The notes under the pieces were generated by a model that was not told the origin of the DNA, searched no databases, and saw only the letters and a list, made by a program, of their open reading frames with translations. Source: Eubacterium nodatum ATCC 33099 (GTDB lineage Bacteria; Bacillota; Clostridia; Peptostreptococcales; Anaerovoracaceae). Taken from it: 22,593 bases of DNA. How positions within the stretch are numbered: the first letter of the stretch is position 1; the number at the start of each line of letters is the position of its first letter. The position numbers and the translations under genes were made by a program. This document shows, piece after piece, positions 1 through 8,911 of the stretch. The stretch is taken from positions 1 through 22,593 of the forward strand of contig AZKM01000023.1 of assembly GCA_000510425.1 (NCBI GenBank), read 5' to 3'.

Positions 1-2919
1 TTTTTCCAATCCTGTCCACTCAGCAGCAGTTGTTGTTCCGTCTACTACCTTTACGGCTGCTCCCGGAACCTTCTCTTCCGCTCCGCCTTCTACTTTTCTG
101 TACAGCGTCAGATTTACTTTTGGCTTAGCAATAGTCTTTCCTTCAGGATCTTTCCATACCTTGGTTACATTTACTTCGCCGTCTGTCGGAGCTTCATAGG
201 TATTGGTAATATCATTACCCTGCTGTGTTACCACATATGTATGTCCATTAACGACAAGTTTATTGTCAGCCGTTACGCCTTTTTCCTTTACGGTGTATGC
301 GATTTCCTTTCCGGAACTATTATATTTCTGTAACTCTGTCCACTTATATGTAAATTTATTTGCTGTTCCGTTTTCCGGTGTTACTGTAGGATCAGCATCT
401 GTTTTCAGAACGTCATCAGCATACAATTCAAAAGTTGGAGCCTTGTGATCGGCTTCAGGACCGTTTACCCATGTCTTGCTTGCGGTCACTTCAGTATCAA
501 AATCATCATCTTTAGGTCTGTTTATAACCTCTACCGAAGCTTCCTTTTTATTTATCAGCAAGTCAACCTTACCGTCATCACTTACTCCGTCACTGTCAAC
601 AAAAGTCGGTTCCGGCTCATGACCGGGCTCTGACACAGTATAGTGCCCATAAGGAAGGTTTTCTATGATTTTTTCCTGTCCTGCATATAGTTCATGGACT
701 TCTTTATAAACCTCATCATCTCCGCCATACGGGTTGATGCCTACAACGGTAATCTTAAACTTAGGAGTTGAACGATACAACCCACTCCTTAAGTTATACG
801 GTAGAACCCCTTCATTCTCTGAAGGATTGAAAGTCTTTTTAAGCTTTAGCTTACCAAGCTTCTTTTCTTTATTTGTAACGGTTATTTTTGTATTTAGAGG
901 ATCGTTTTCACTGCCACCTCTAGGTACAATAAACTTATCCAAATAAGTTCCTTCAATAGGCTCTATGCTCTGGGTTCCATCCCATGTTTTCCATCCTACT
1001 GTAGAATCATAATCAGAAAGATTGCTTGCAGGACTTCCGGAAATTGAATTTTCTTTAAGCTCATAGGTCTTGTCAATACGAAGATCAACCATTACCTTGC
1101 TTTTGTTTCCCGGAACAAGGTAGTCCTGATTGAATTCTGCATCTTCTTTGAGCTTCATGTTAAAGTTGAATTTGCGTTCCTTTGCGTAAGCAGAAGGAAT
1201 CTCTCTGCCTTTAAAATCGAGCAGTTTTTTATGCAACTCAATAATTAACGGTTTTGCTTTAGGCTCAGGAAATGCTTTCGTCTGCTGATTTCCGTCTATA
1301 TCTGTATAATGAACCGTCGCACCCGCATTAGTATTGTAATTTCCATCTGCCGGTGATACCACATCCAATATACTGTCATTGATAACAACCTCGTATGTCA
1401 TCTCTGCATAACGAGTCATAGAACCCGGTGATACTGAAGTGGTAAGAGTTCCTGCGTTCCAGCTAATTATATTGTTATTAAGCGTCACAGTTCCCTGTGT
1501 AACCTGTACATTCGAAGCGGTTCCGCCCTTAACCTCAAAGCCGGCACCCATAGGATCGGTAACTTTGGCATTCTTCATAGCAGATGCAATGCTTGCCGCT
1601 ATCTGACCGAAAATACCGTTTAAAGCTGTCGGATCCTCTGTATTATATGAGCAACCCGGTGTTGCCGTCTTTTCCAGTACACCGTTTCCCTGAGCTCCTG
1701 CGTTAACGGCAACAGTGTATACCTTTGCGTTATGTTTTGCAAAGCCTGCCTCAGCTATGGCACAGTTTCCGCTGTTGTAGTAATATTTTACACTTCCAGC
1801 CCACTTATATCTATGCCACATGCTGTTTCCTGCACCTGTAGTTTCTGAATAATTGAAGGCGGTCTTAGGCACGTTTGGACCGGTTTCCCTCTCAGTAGTA
1901 GGATTATTGTTCGGGCCTCCGGGAATTACATGAGCATCCGGATCATACATCTCATAGTTAAATGTAGGTACCCCGTCAGACAGCAGAACAATGTTCTTAA
2001 AGTCAGCCTGAGAACCGTTCAACAGGTGGGAGGCTTCCCTTATACCGCCCTGAGTAAACGTACCCCCATTAGCATGAAGACCATTGATTGCATTTAGAAG
2101 AGCCTGCTTATTGGTGTAATTTGTGAAATCTTTCTTTATATATGCTTTCGTCTCAAACGATACCAGTGCAATTCTGGTATTTGGGTGCTCTTCATCAAGA
2201 AGCTTATTTACGAAATTCTTCGCAGCTTTTTTCGCTTCTGCCATTCGTCCGTCATCATTCATACTTCCGGACGTATCAATCACCAGTACGATGTCATTCT
2301 TCTGCTCTTTATCCGTTGCTTCCATACGGAGAGTTACCTTGAAGGTGTTCAGTTTGCCAGGCACAGGCTCTGCCTTCTTTGTTAGCTCTATGGCTCCTTG
2401 TTCGGGCGAACGCAGGCGATTTCCTGATGCAGCGGATCTAAGCATTGCACTTTTCCCTGTTTCGCCGAGATAAGGATCCGCCTTACCGCCCGAAACAACA
2501 GGATATGGATCTGCTTTTTCAGGACCTTTTAAATGATCGGGATTAGGCCCCTTTGACCATTCATCTTTTATCGTTTTTACCTTGTTTTTACCTTGTTTCT
2601 TGTTTTTAGTTTCTTTTTTTACCTTGGGTTTTTGCACATCTTTTTCTTTATCGGATTTCTGTGATTCTTTCCCCTTTTTATTCACAGCTTGATTTTGATC
2701 TGCTTCTTTCCCATCAGTATCAGACACTTTTTCTTTATAAGTACTCCCCTTAGCTTTTACACCGTTAAGGTCTGCTGCTGTCTTCTCCACCGCAGCTGTA
2801 TTTTCTGCATCTGCAGCGGAAACAAACCCCATTACGGGTACTCCAAAACCGGAAACTGCTATGGCAAAACTCATAATAAGCGCCAGTATGGAGTTGATCC
2901 TTTTCTTGTTTCTTCTCAT
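1..2919 (-). CDS. Large secreted VWA/Cna-B-type surface adhesin or pilin tip protein, C-terminus outside window
   Basis: The reading frame is open for 973 codons from the ATG at 2919 to base 1, so the C-terminus, including any LPxTG anchor, is not seen. A basic N-terminus and hydrophobic stretch (residues 1-35, likely cut after VSA) form a signal peptide. Residues 40-130 are a lysine-rich, low-complexity linker. A von Willebrand A domain begins near residue 208, with the metal-site motif DTSGS at 215-219 and a later LSDG. Two cysteines, C386 and C423, could form a disulfide. From about residue 688 there are Cna-B-like modules (starts near 688, 808 and 914) with the E-box-like YTVSE and YTVKE and the typical KTW/KVW strands. 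This order matches adhesive tip pilins and MSCRAMM-like proteins of Gram-positive bacteria. AGAGG nine bases upstream supports the start. Ligand unknown. Confidence 0.85.
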   Translation of the reverse strand, partial: MRRNKKRINSILALIMSFAIAVSGFGVPVMGFVSAADAENTAAVEKTAADLNGVKAKGSTYKEKVSDTDGKEADQNQAVNKKGKESQKSDKEKDVQKPKVKKETKNKKQGKNKVKTIKDEWSKGPNPDHLKGPEKADPYPVVSGGKADPYLGETGKSAMLRSAASGNRLRSPEQGAIELTKKAEPVPGKLNTFKVTLRMEATDKEQKNDIVLVIDTSGSMNDDGRMAEAKKAAKNFVNKLLDEEHPNTRIALVSFETKAYIKKDFTNYTNKQALLNAINGLHANGGTFTQGGIREASHLLNGSQADFKNIVLLSDGVPTFNYEMYDPDAHVIPGGPNNNPTTERETGPNVPKTAFNYSETTGAGNSMWHRYKWAGSVKYYYNSGNCAIAEAGFAKHNAKVYTVAVNAGAQGNGVLEKTATPGCSYNTEDPTALNGIFGQIAASIASAMKNAKVTDPMGAGFEVKGGTASNVQVTQGTVTLNNNIISWNAGTLTTSVSPGSMTRYAEMTYEVVINDSILDVVSPADGNYNTNAGATVHYTDIDGNQQTKAFPEPKAKPLIIELHKKLLDFKGREIPSAYAKERKFNFNMKLKEDAEFNQDYLVPGNKSKVMVDLRIDKTYELKENSISGSPASNLSDYDSTVGWKTWDGTQSIEPIEGTYLDKFIVPRGGSENDPLNTKITVTNKEKKLGKLKLKKTFNPSENEGVLPYNLRSGLYRSTPKFKITVVGINPYGGDDEVYKEVHELYAGQEKIIENLPYGHYTVSEPGHEPEPTFVDSDGVSDDGKVDLLINKKEASVEVINRPKDDDFDTEVTASKTWVNGPEADHKAPTFELYADDVLKTDADPTVTPENGTANKFTYKWTELQKYNSSGKEIAYTVKEKGVTADNKLVVNGHTYVVTQQGNDITNTYEAPTDGEVNVTKVWKDPEGKTIAKPKVNLTLYRKVEGGAEEKVPGAAVKVVDGTTTAAEWTGLEK

Positions 2920-3061
2920 CTTTCATACCTCTATTAACAATATGCAACTTCTGTTTTGATACAATTTTAGAATTCATTACCTAAAAAGTACCTATATATA
3001 AACACTCTCCTGCGGGAACTGACAGTATGCCCCGCCGATATGAATGGAATACTATGGAAAT

Positions 3062-3514
3062 TTATTTTTCCTTCTTCCAGCCGCTGTCTTCAAGGGACTT
3101 GACGAATTTCTTCAATGAAATGGTCTTTGCCTTCTGATCCGTAATTGGAACCAGTCTTTCTTTTTTTATCTTTTCCATCGTTTCTTCGTTAACCGGAATC
3201 ACGATATTTTCAATAATTTTATTTTTCTCTTTTTGGGTTGAATACTCTACACCGTCAATACCTTTGCAAATTTTTTCCATTTCCTTTATTCTAACTTCAA
3301 TTTCTTTGACTTTCTTGACTGAATATCCCTTTATATCAAGTTCTGAAACCTGTTCAAGCCTGGAAACATCATCATCTTTGGCAAATACAGACAGCTTTAC
3401 AGATATATTTTTGTCTGAATACCTATACACCCCCGCTTTCTTTTCACTGACTCCGCAGGAAGCACATACGAATGTAAAAATAACTACCAATAAAATCGTT
3501 AATAATTTTTTCAT
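3062..3514 (-). CDS. Small lipoprotein, DUF1307/YehR-like
   Basis: 150 residues. The N-terminus MKKLLTILLVVIFTFVC followed by ASC-G is a lipoprotein signal; the likely modified cysteine is C20, although cysteine at -3 is unusual. The mature part is charged and soluble. The core IKGIDGVEYS-like segment (here KGIDGVEYST), followed by a polar strand and ending in ISLKKFVKSLEDSG, resembles the DUF1307 (YehR) family of Gram-positive lipoproteins, whose function is unknown. AGGGG precedes the ATG. It sits between the luxR-type gene and the adhesin gene on the same strand, with gaps of 100 and 142 bases, and may be co-transcribed with either. Family assignment rests on remembered pattern, not on a search. 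Confidence 0.7.
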   Translation of the reverse strand: MKKLLTILLVVIFTFVCASCGVSEKKAGVYRYSDKNISVKLSVFAKDDDVSRLEQVSELDIKGYSVKKVKEIEVRIKEMEKICKGIDGVEYSTQKEKNKIIENIVIPVNEETMEKIKKERLVPITDQKAKTISLKKFVKSLEDSGWKKEK

Positions 3515-3614
3515 AATTTTGCCCCTAAATCTGACTAAGTTTAATATTGTACAGATTCTTCCTTTCTTTTTCTCACAACTGTGTTCTGCTGCTTAAATAT
3601 CTACAGCCCATAAA

Positions 3615-4634
3615 CTACTTCAGCATGTATTGTTCAAGCTCTTTTCTTCCTGATATTTTTAGTTTCTGATAAGTGCAGTCCAAATGTGATTTAACCGTAT
3701 TTACCGATATTCCCATATGCTCAGCAATTTCCCTGTTCTTCCAACCCCTGCTTGCCAGCATAGCAACTGAAAATTCCGTTGTTGATAGCATCTCTGCCAC
3801 CTCTTCTCCGAGAACTTCATTGTGAATCTTGCGCCATCCTTCACTGAACCTGTAAACAATATCAATAATTTGATTAAAATCATTTCTATATTCATTTTTA
3901 AGGCATTTTTCCACCAGTCCTCCCAGCAGGCCGTGATGCTCCCCGAAGGCCTCCAGAAAATTATCTGCCGAAGCGATTTCCCACGCTTTCATAAAATAGT
4001 CCTCTGCACATTCAGTCTTTCTCAATGCCATGTAATTCATTGCCATGACCAGGTTAACATAAATCGCAGGAACAGGATAAATCTGCTTTTGCAGCGCAGT
4101 GACTCCCTTTATAAATCCTATCGACTCATGATATTCGCCTCTAAGATACATACCGTGTGCAATTACATAGCTTCCAAACGACTGTAACCCCGCAGGCAAA
4201 TACTCCAGATAATCTATAAGGGGATATTCTTCTTCCATCTCAATATGCAGGAGAGTTCTGCTCAGCAGAGTAGAAAAAGACAACATTGCTCTGCCTGTAT
4301 CTCCGAGTGCATTTACATCTTCTACGGAAACACTGTCCAGATGTGTAAGAACCCTTTGTGTTTCCTGCACACGACCCAAAGCGAGATTGGCAAATCCGTA
4401 TATCATATATCCTGATAATCGTGCAGCAATGTCAGATTCTTTCAAAAGTTTTTCGGCACGCTCGGATGCACCCTCCGCATGCCCTGTAAAATAATAATAT
4501 TCAGCCCATGCAATCTTCTGCATTCTGTAATCTGTCATGGTTTCTATTGCAGAATGCGCCTCACCTTTTCCAAAACATGAATTGACAAACGGCATCAAAT
4601 ACGCTTTGTTTATGCTCTCTTTGTTCGGTTTCAT
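3615..4634 (-). CDS. LuxR-type HTH transcriptional regulator with helical repeat N-terminus
   Basis: 339 residues. The last ~54 (from about 286) form a LuxR/GerE DNA-binding domain: LASRGWKNREIAEHMGIS then VNTVKSHL and QKLKISGRKEL. The rest is alpha-helical and TPR-like (many A/Y/L helices), resembling the C-terminal half of MalT/LAL-type regulators without their ATPase. No phospho-acceptor receiver domain is seen. CGGAG lies about nine bases before the ATG, and a good sigma-A promoter lies at 4680-4708. Its neighbours, a lipoprotein and a surface adhesin, suggest it may control surface genes (inference). The signal sensed is unknown. Confidence 0.82.
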   Translation of the reverse strand: MKPNKESINKAYLMPFVNSCFGKGEAHSAIETMTDYRMQKIAWAEYYYFTGHAEGASERAEKLLKESDIAARLSGYMIYGFANLALGRVQETQRVLTHLDSVSVEDVNALGDTGRAMLSFSTLLSRTLLHIEMEEEYPLIDYLEYLPAGLQSFGSYVIAHGMYLRGEYHESIGFIKGVTALQKQIYPVPAIYVNLVMAMNYMALRKTECAEDYFMKAWEIASADNFLEAFGEHHGLLGGLVEKCLKNEYRNDFNQIIDIVYRFSEGWRKIHNEVLGEEVAEMLSTTEFSVAMLASRGWKNREIAEHMGISVNTVKSHLDCTYQKLKISGRKELEQYMLK

Positions 4635-4679
4635 CGGTAGAACTCCGTTTTCCCCCTGAAAATACTTTACTAATTTTAC

Positions 4680-4708
4680 GTTATACCTTATTAAATTGTA
4701 TAATGCAA
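4680..4708 (-). promoter_or_regulatory. Sigma-A promoter of the luxR-type gene
   Basis: Read on the minus strand, TTGCAT (4703-4708) and TATAAC (4680-4685) are separated by exactly 17 bases. Predicted transcription starts near 4672, about 38 bases before the ATG at 4634. Confidence 0.55.
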
Positions 4709-4710
4709 CT

Positions 4711-4734
4711 ACCTATTTTACGGACAAAATGGGT
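4711..4734. promoter_or_regulatory. Dyad just upstream of the luxR-type promoter, possible operator
   Basis: On the plus strand ACCTATTTT (4711-4719) and AAAATGGGT (4726-4734) form an inverted repeat with one mismatch and a 6-base centre. It lies immediately upstream of the -35 box, the usual place for an activator or autoregulatory site. Confidence 0.4.
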
Positions 4735-4806
4735 GGGAGGTAATACTTCAAAGAAAATCAGTAAACAAACTGAGAATGTTTATTTTAGGAAATATTTTAA
4801 TTTTCA

Positions 4807-4946
4807 AAATGAACTTTTAATCGGGATAAAATTTTAGTAATGAAAAAACCGACAAGCCTGAATTAGTTTTAAATATTTTTCAGCTTATCGGTTTATATAT
4901 ATAATTTAATCACTTTCTGATACAAGTATATATCAAAAGTTCATTT
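4807..4946. repeat. Nested inverted repeats, possible MITE-like element
   Basis: AAATGAACTTTT at 4807-4818 and its exact reverse complement at 4935-4946 enclose the terminator hairpin at 4846-4894. The unit is 140 bases, non-coding and AT-rich. No target-site duplication is obvious at its ends. Confidence 0.4.
4843..4894 (-). terminator. Rho-independent terminator downstream of nfo
   Basis: On the minus strand an imperfect stem (AAACCGATAAGC-TGAA against TTCAGGCTTGTCGGTTT, one wobble and one bulge, about 16 pairs) is followed by a run of T. It lies about 290 bases after the nfo stop and is the first clear stop signal for that transcript. Confidence 0.6.
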
Positions 4947-5185
4947 ATTTTATAGAATTTGCCTAAGTGGTAGCAAATAAGGTATAGAATGCAGTAAAAT
5001 TGTTTTTTAAAGCATATTTTACTATCAAAATAACATTTTTTACAGCATTTATAAGATATAACCGTTATCTTTTTATAATACTATTTGCAAAATTTCCTCC
5101 GTCAAAACTTCCTTTTCTCCTATCTGCTACGAATATCTATGATCAATACACCTTACAACCGGTAATAAATTATCCATCTTATTGT

Positions 5186-6016
5186 TTACCTCAAAAGTTT
5201 GATTTCTTCTCCATATCCTGCCAATGTTTCCTGAGGGGTTTCCAATATGCATGGAATACCTTTCAGCTTCGGATGATGTACGACAGCTCTCAGTGCCTCC
5301 AGTCCTATAGTCCCTTCACCGATCTTCGCATGCCTGTCCTTACGAGCATTGACCGGATTTTGGCTGTCATTTATGTGCATTGCCTTGAGTCTGTCAAGTC
5401 CTATAATATCATCAAAAGCCTCCAAAACATTATTCGGATTCCCTGCTATATCATACCCACCATCGTTTACATGGCATGTATCCATGCAAACTCCGAGTTT
5501 ATGATTTAATTCCACCTTGTCTATAATCGCTGCAATTTCTTCAAAGCTCCGTCCTATTTCGCTGCCCTTGCCCGCCATCGTTTCAAGCAAAATTACGGTG
5601 GTCTGTTCCTCTTTTATAACATGGTTCAAAAGTTCTGCAATAAGATTAACTCCTTTTTCTATGCCCTGTCCTACATGACTGCCCGGATGGAAATTGTAAT
5701 AGTTTCCCGGCAAATATTCCATTCTCTTAAGGTCATCTTCCATTGCAAAGTAAGCAAAATCTCTGGTCTTTTTCGTGGCTGAACAGGGATTAAGAGTGTA
5801 TGGGGCATGTGCAACTAACTTTCCGAAATTATTTTCTTTCATAAGTTCAATTAAGGCTTTTGCATCCTCCGGGTCGATTTCTCTGGCATTTCCTCCTCTG
5901 GGATTTCGTGTAAAAAACGCAAATGTATTTGCACCGATTTTGAGTGCGTTTTTTCCCATAGCCAGAAAACCACCTGTGGTAGACAGATGGCATCCTAAAT
6001 AAATATTTTTTTCCAT
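5186..6016 (-). CDS. nfo: Endonuclease IV (AP endonuclease)
   Basis: 276 residues, full length for the family. Endonuclease IV cuts DNA 5' of abasic sites and removes damaged 3' ends in base-excision repair, using three zinc ions in a TIM barrel. All the usual metal ligands can be read: H70 (VAHAPY), H110 (NFHPGSH), E145 (LLETMAG), D179 and H182 (CMDTCH), H214 (MHINDS), D227 and H229 (DRHAKIGEG) and E259 (CILETP). It begins 76 bases after orr on the same strand, with AAGGAA upstream, so it may be read through from the orr transcript. A role in ornithine metabolism is not implied. Confidence 0.95.
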   Translation of the reverse strand: MEKNIYLGCHLSTTGGFLAMGKNALKIGANTFAFFTRNPRGGNAREIDPEDAKALIELMKENNFGKLVAHAPYTLNPCSATKKTRDFAYFAMEDDLKRMEYLPGNYYNFHPGSHVGQGIEKGVNLIAELLNHVIKEEQTTVILLETMAGKGSEIGRSFEEIAAIIDKVELNHKLGVCMDTCHVNDGGYDIAGNPNNVLEAFDDIIGLDRLKAMHINDSQNPVNARKDRHAKIGEGTIGLEALRAVVHHPKLKGIPCILETPQETLAGYGEEIKLLR

Positions 6017-6092
6017 TATAATTCCTTTTTTGAGAGGTTATTTTCCTCTATTCTTTTATCAAATCTTCAAAACTAAAGTATTCATAAAGCTT

Positions 6093-7181
6093 CTATTTCA
6101 CATATTCCCTTGTAACATAAGGGCTTGTGGCGGTCTTTAACATTCCGCCGTAGCCAAGTTCAAAGGAAACTATATCTCCCACCTTATAATCCCTGTCACA
6201 ATGTGTCACATCCAGAATTGTATGATCGGAGCTTCCTCCCATAATCTCTATCTGAGAGTCCGTTGGAGTCATACTGTCCAAATCAGTATCCTGCTTACCG
6301 ACAGCAATTATAGCTCTTTTCATTATTCCTCTATCCTCATAGAAAGGCTTTTTGCCAAATGCATCAACTCCGACTTCACCAATAGGCAGAGAAGGTTTTT
6401 CCTTGAGTTCAACAATCTGTGCCTGCAAAATAACAGTATCTCCCACGGTTCCCGGAAGGTCTGTTTCATAAGCTGTATCATTTCCTAAAAGTGCAGCTTC
6501 ACCAAGTCTGAGATTGTTGATTCCCTTCGGCAGTTCTCCCTTGTCAATCAAATAAATCGAACTTGAATTGCCTCCCGAAATCATATCCAGTTTGATGTCG
6601 AACTGTTCTTCGATTTTGCGTGCAATTTCCACAAGTTTAGATAAATTATCATTCTTGGGGATAATAGCACCATAACAAGTCAAGTTAACGGCAATGCCGT
6701 GAAGATGAATATTTTCCAAATTTAATATTTCAGCCACCGCATCCATAATCTGTTCTTCTTTTTCAAAGAAAATTCCTTCACGAAGATCGCCCAGGTCTAT
6801 CATCAAAACAACTTCATGAATTTTCCCCGCCTTTTTTGCTTCTTCATTCAAAAGCTTAACCGTCGAGAGTTCCGAATTAAAAGATACATCTGCATATTTA
6901 ATAACCTCTGCGGCTTCATCCTGCATAGGAATCCTCAGAAGAAGGGTTTTCTTTCCCTTTTCTCTTGCCATAGATGCATAACTTTCAAGATTTTGCACTC
7001 TTGAGTCAGCCATATAATCAACCTTGGGGTGATTTGCCACAAGTTCTGCAAATTTAGGGTCTGCACAGAGCCCTTTGGTCACTATCATAAGTGAGCAATT
7101 ACCTCTATCCTTCGTAATTTCAGATACCGCATCTAAATTCTGCTGTAATTTTTTTAAATCAATTATCAGTTTAGGAAACAT
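6093..7181 (-). CDS. orr: Ornithine racemase, PLP-dependent (alanine racemase-like N-terminal fold)
   Basis: 362 residues. It belongs to the alanine/ornithine racemase family (fold type III PLP enzymes) and in this setting should interconvert L- and D-ornithine, supplying D-ornithine to OraSE. The N-terminus FPKLIIDLKKLQQN is typical; the likely PLP lysine is K36 in IVTKGLCAD. Later motifs include SGGNSSS and the family-like LRLGEAALLGND. The start at 7181 is preferred over an in-frame ATG at 7247 because GGAGGTAATT directly precedes it and the longer version would run back into the upstream gene. The gap to the glmL-like stop is only 14 bases, so the two are one operon. Ornithine specificity is inferred from gene context. 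Confidence 0.88.
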   Translation of the reverse strand: MFPKLIIDLKKLQQNLDAVSEITKDRGNCSLMIVTKGLCADPKFAELVANHPKVDYMADSRVQNLESYASMAREKGKKTLLLRIPMQDEAAEVIKYADVSFNSELSTVKLLNEEAKKAGKIHEVVLMIDLGDLREGIFFEKEEQIMDAVAEILNLENIHLHGIAVNLTCYGAIIPKNDNLSKLVEIARKIEEQFDIKLDMISGGNSSSIYLIDKGELPKGINNLRLGEAALLGNDTAYETDLPGTVGDTVILQAQIVELKEKPSLPIGEVGVDAFGKKPFYEDRGIMKRAIIAVGKQDTDLDSMTPTDSQIEIMGGSSDHTILDVTHCDRDYKVGDIVSFELGYGGMLKTATSPYVTREYVK

Positions 7182-7195
7182 AATTACCTCCGTTG

Positions 7196-8911
7196 TTATT
7201 TCCTTATATCTCTCTCCGGACAATGGGTATGGGCACATATATTGCATTCTTTATTACAATCTGTACTTAATTTTGTCCATTTGCCCTGAACACCGTCACC
7301 TGACTGAATGCCCTCTTTTTCCGGGTCATTTATTTTGCCCTTTGGTCCTCTGGCATTTGCACCCCCAATAGGTTCTTCATCTTTGTAACATGACATATCA
7401 TAACCCATGTCTTCCATTTCTTTCACATGTTCTTGAAATTCCTTTTCCTTTCGGATAGCCTCTTGATATTCGACTTCAACTTCATCCATCGCCTTAGTGT
7501 TTAAAGTATATATTTCGTCTTCTGTCTTTTTGGCAGGAAACTCATAATCAAAGCTCTGCTCCATCAGCTTTATTGCCGCTTCTCTATTGGTCTTAGACAA
7601 TACCCCCAGTGATGCCATGATGTAATCATTATCCACCAAAACCTCTGCGTGGCCGGTTGGGAAAAGCTTCATTCCCGTTATATTCTGCTGATGAATTTCG
7701 CTCATTATATCAACTCTGTGTGGGAGCCTCGTAAGGGCTCCGCCTGTTCCGATTATGTATTTGACCTGTGTCAAATCCTTTCCCTCTGCAACGGTGGTTC
7801 TCCCTGACGGACCGTAAATATATCTCAACCGTCCGGCATGTCTTTCTGTTGCTTTGAAGACAGCTTCTCTGGTTAACCTTTCCACAAGCTTAAACTCATC
7901 TTCTGTCTTAGGTATTGCAAAATAGCTTTCCAATGTCTTGTCTAAATCTATATGAAGCTCATTTACACATTCTTCACGCAGAACTTCTTCACCGATGGAT
8001 TCAATCACCTTATATCTGTTAACATAAACACCTAAGTCTCCTTCTACGGTTCTCTTTGCCTTAGGTTCAGGAGATGTCATAATTCTCGCGACTTTTTCTG
8101 ATTCAACTGCAACGGAGTGCAGGTCTGTTGTAGCTCCTCCCACATCAAGAACAATTAAATCTCCAAGGCAGTCATACAAAACCTTGGTGCTTTCCATAAC
8201 AGCCCCAGGTGTAGGAACAATCGGTCCGTTGACCATCTCTCTTACATGCTCCATTCCCGGTGCATGGGTTATGTGCTGCTCAAAAGCATCCTGAATGACT
8301 TTTCTGCATGGTTCTACATTCAGATTATCAATTTTAGGATAAACATTGTCTACTATATAAAGCTGCTGCCCGCTGTCTTCAAAAATCAGTTTTATTTCTT
8401 CCTGGTTTTCAATATTTCCGGCATAAATAATCGGAACTTTAAGCTCCATACTCCGAATCATCTCTGCATTATCCAAAGCCACATCACGATTACCGTAATC
8501 GACTCCTCCTGCAATTAAAATCAGATTAGGATTAATTTCTTTTATTTTCTTTATATCTGTCCTTCTCATTCTGCCTGCCGTGATATAGTGAATAATTCCA
8601 CCTGCACCAAGGGCTGCTTCCTTTGCAGCTTTCGCAGTCATATCATATACAAGACCGTGAACGGTCATTTTCAGCCCTCCTGCCGCAGATGATGTGGCAA
8701 GCATCTTATCGTATTCTATCTTGTTGACACTTTTGTTCTTGCAAAGGTCATCAATTGCACCCTGAAGACCCACTCGCACATCTCCATCCATTACAGAAGT
8801 CGGTGCTTGTCCCTGACCCCAAAAACATGGCCGGTCGGTATCTAAATCAGTAAAGGCATTTACAACAGTAGTCGTTGAACCTATCTCTGCTACTAAAACA
8901 TCTACTTTCAT
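7196..8911 (-). CDS. GlmL/MutL-family ATPase-fold protein, candidate OraSE reactivation partner
   Basis: 571 residues of the GlmL/MutL (glutamate mutase-associated) family, with an actin/Hsp70-like ATPase fold. Phosphate motifs are AEIGSTTT (8-15) and VLDVGGATTD (254-263); a later GTGGALTRLPHR fits the adenosine site. Relatives accompany B12-dependent mutases. Here it sits in the ornithine cluster, so a role in exchanging damaged cobalamin or maintaining OraSE is plausible but inferred. The C-terminus has a Cys/His cluster, C552, C556, C559 and C564 with H561 and H563, that could bind zinc or an iron-sulfur centre. AGGAGAAAAGG precedes the ATG. It is followed after 14 bases by orr and has its own promoter at 8937-8965. 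Confidence 0.85.
   Translation of the reverse strand: MKVDVLVAEIGSTTTVVNAFTDLDTDRPCFWGQGQAPTSVMDGDVRVGLQGAIDDLCKNKSVNKIEYDKMLATSSAAGGLKMTVHGLVYDMTAKAAKEAALGAGGIIHYITAGRMRRTDIKKIKEINPNLILIAGGVDYGNRDVALDNAEMIRSMELKVPIIYAGNIENQEEIKLIFEDSGQQLYIVDNVYPKIDNLNVEPCRKVIQDAFEQHITHAPGMEHVREMVNGPIVPTPGAVMESTKVLYDCLGDLIVLDVGGATTDLHSVAVESEKVARIMTSPEPKAKRTVEGDLGVYVNRYKVIESIGEEVLREECVNELHIDLDKTLESYFAIPKTEDEFKLVERLTREAVFKATERHAGRLRYIYGPSGRTTVAEGKDLTQVKYIIGTGGALTRLPHRVDIMSEIHQQNITGMKLFPTGHAEVLVDNDYIMASLGVLSKTNREAAIKLMEQSFDYEFPAKKTEDEIYTLNTKAMDEVEVEYQEAIRKEKEFQEHVKEMEDMGYDMSCYKDEEPIGGANARGPKGKINDPEKEGIQSGDGVQGKWTKLSTDCNKECNICAHTHCPERDIRK

Larger units (their letters stand above)
4635..5185. other. 551-base non-coding gap between nfo and the luxR-type gene
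   Basis: No convincing gene is seen on either strand. The gap is very AT-rich and contains the luxR-type promoter and dyad, a 12-bp perfect inverted repeat (4807-4818 with 4935-4946) and, nested inside it, the terminator hairpin at 4843-4894. Bases 4950-5185 show nothing further that I can support. Confidence 0.6.

Noticed and set aside
2123..2473. Plus-strand open frames opposite the adhesin
   Set aside because: The minus-strand frame is continuous for 973 codons with a signal peptide and VWA motif, so these are shadows.
2765..2977. Minus-strand 70-codon frame starting upstream of the adhesin ATG
   Set aside because: Overlaps the adhesin start in another frame and has no recognisable features; the adhesin frame has the signal peptide.
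7182..7247. Longer N-terminus for orr
   Set aside because: It would overlap the glmL-like gene by 52 bases and lacks a ribosome site; GGAGG precedes the ATG at 7181 and the family begins there.
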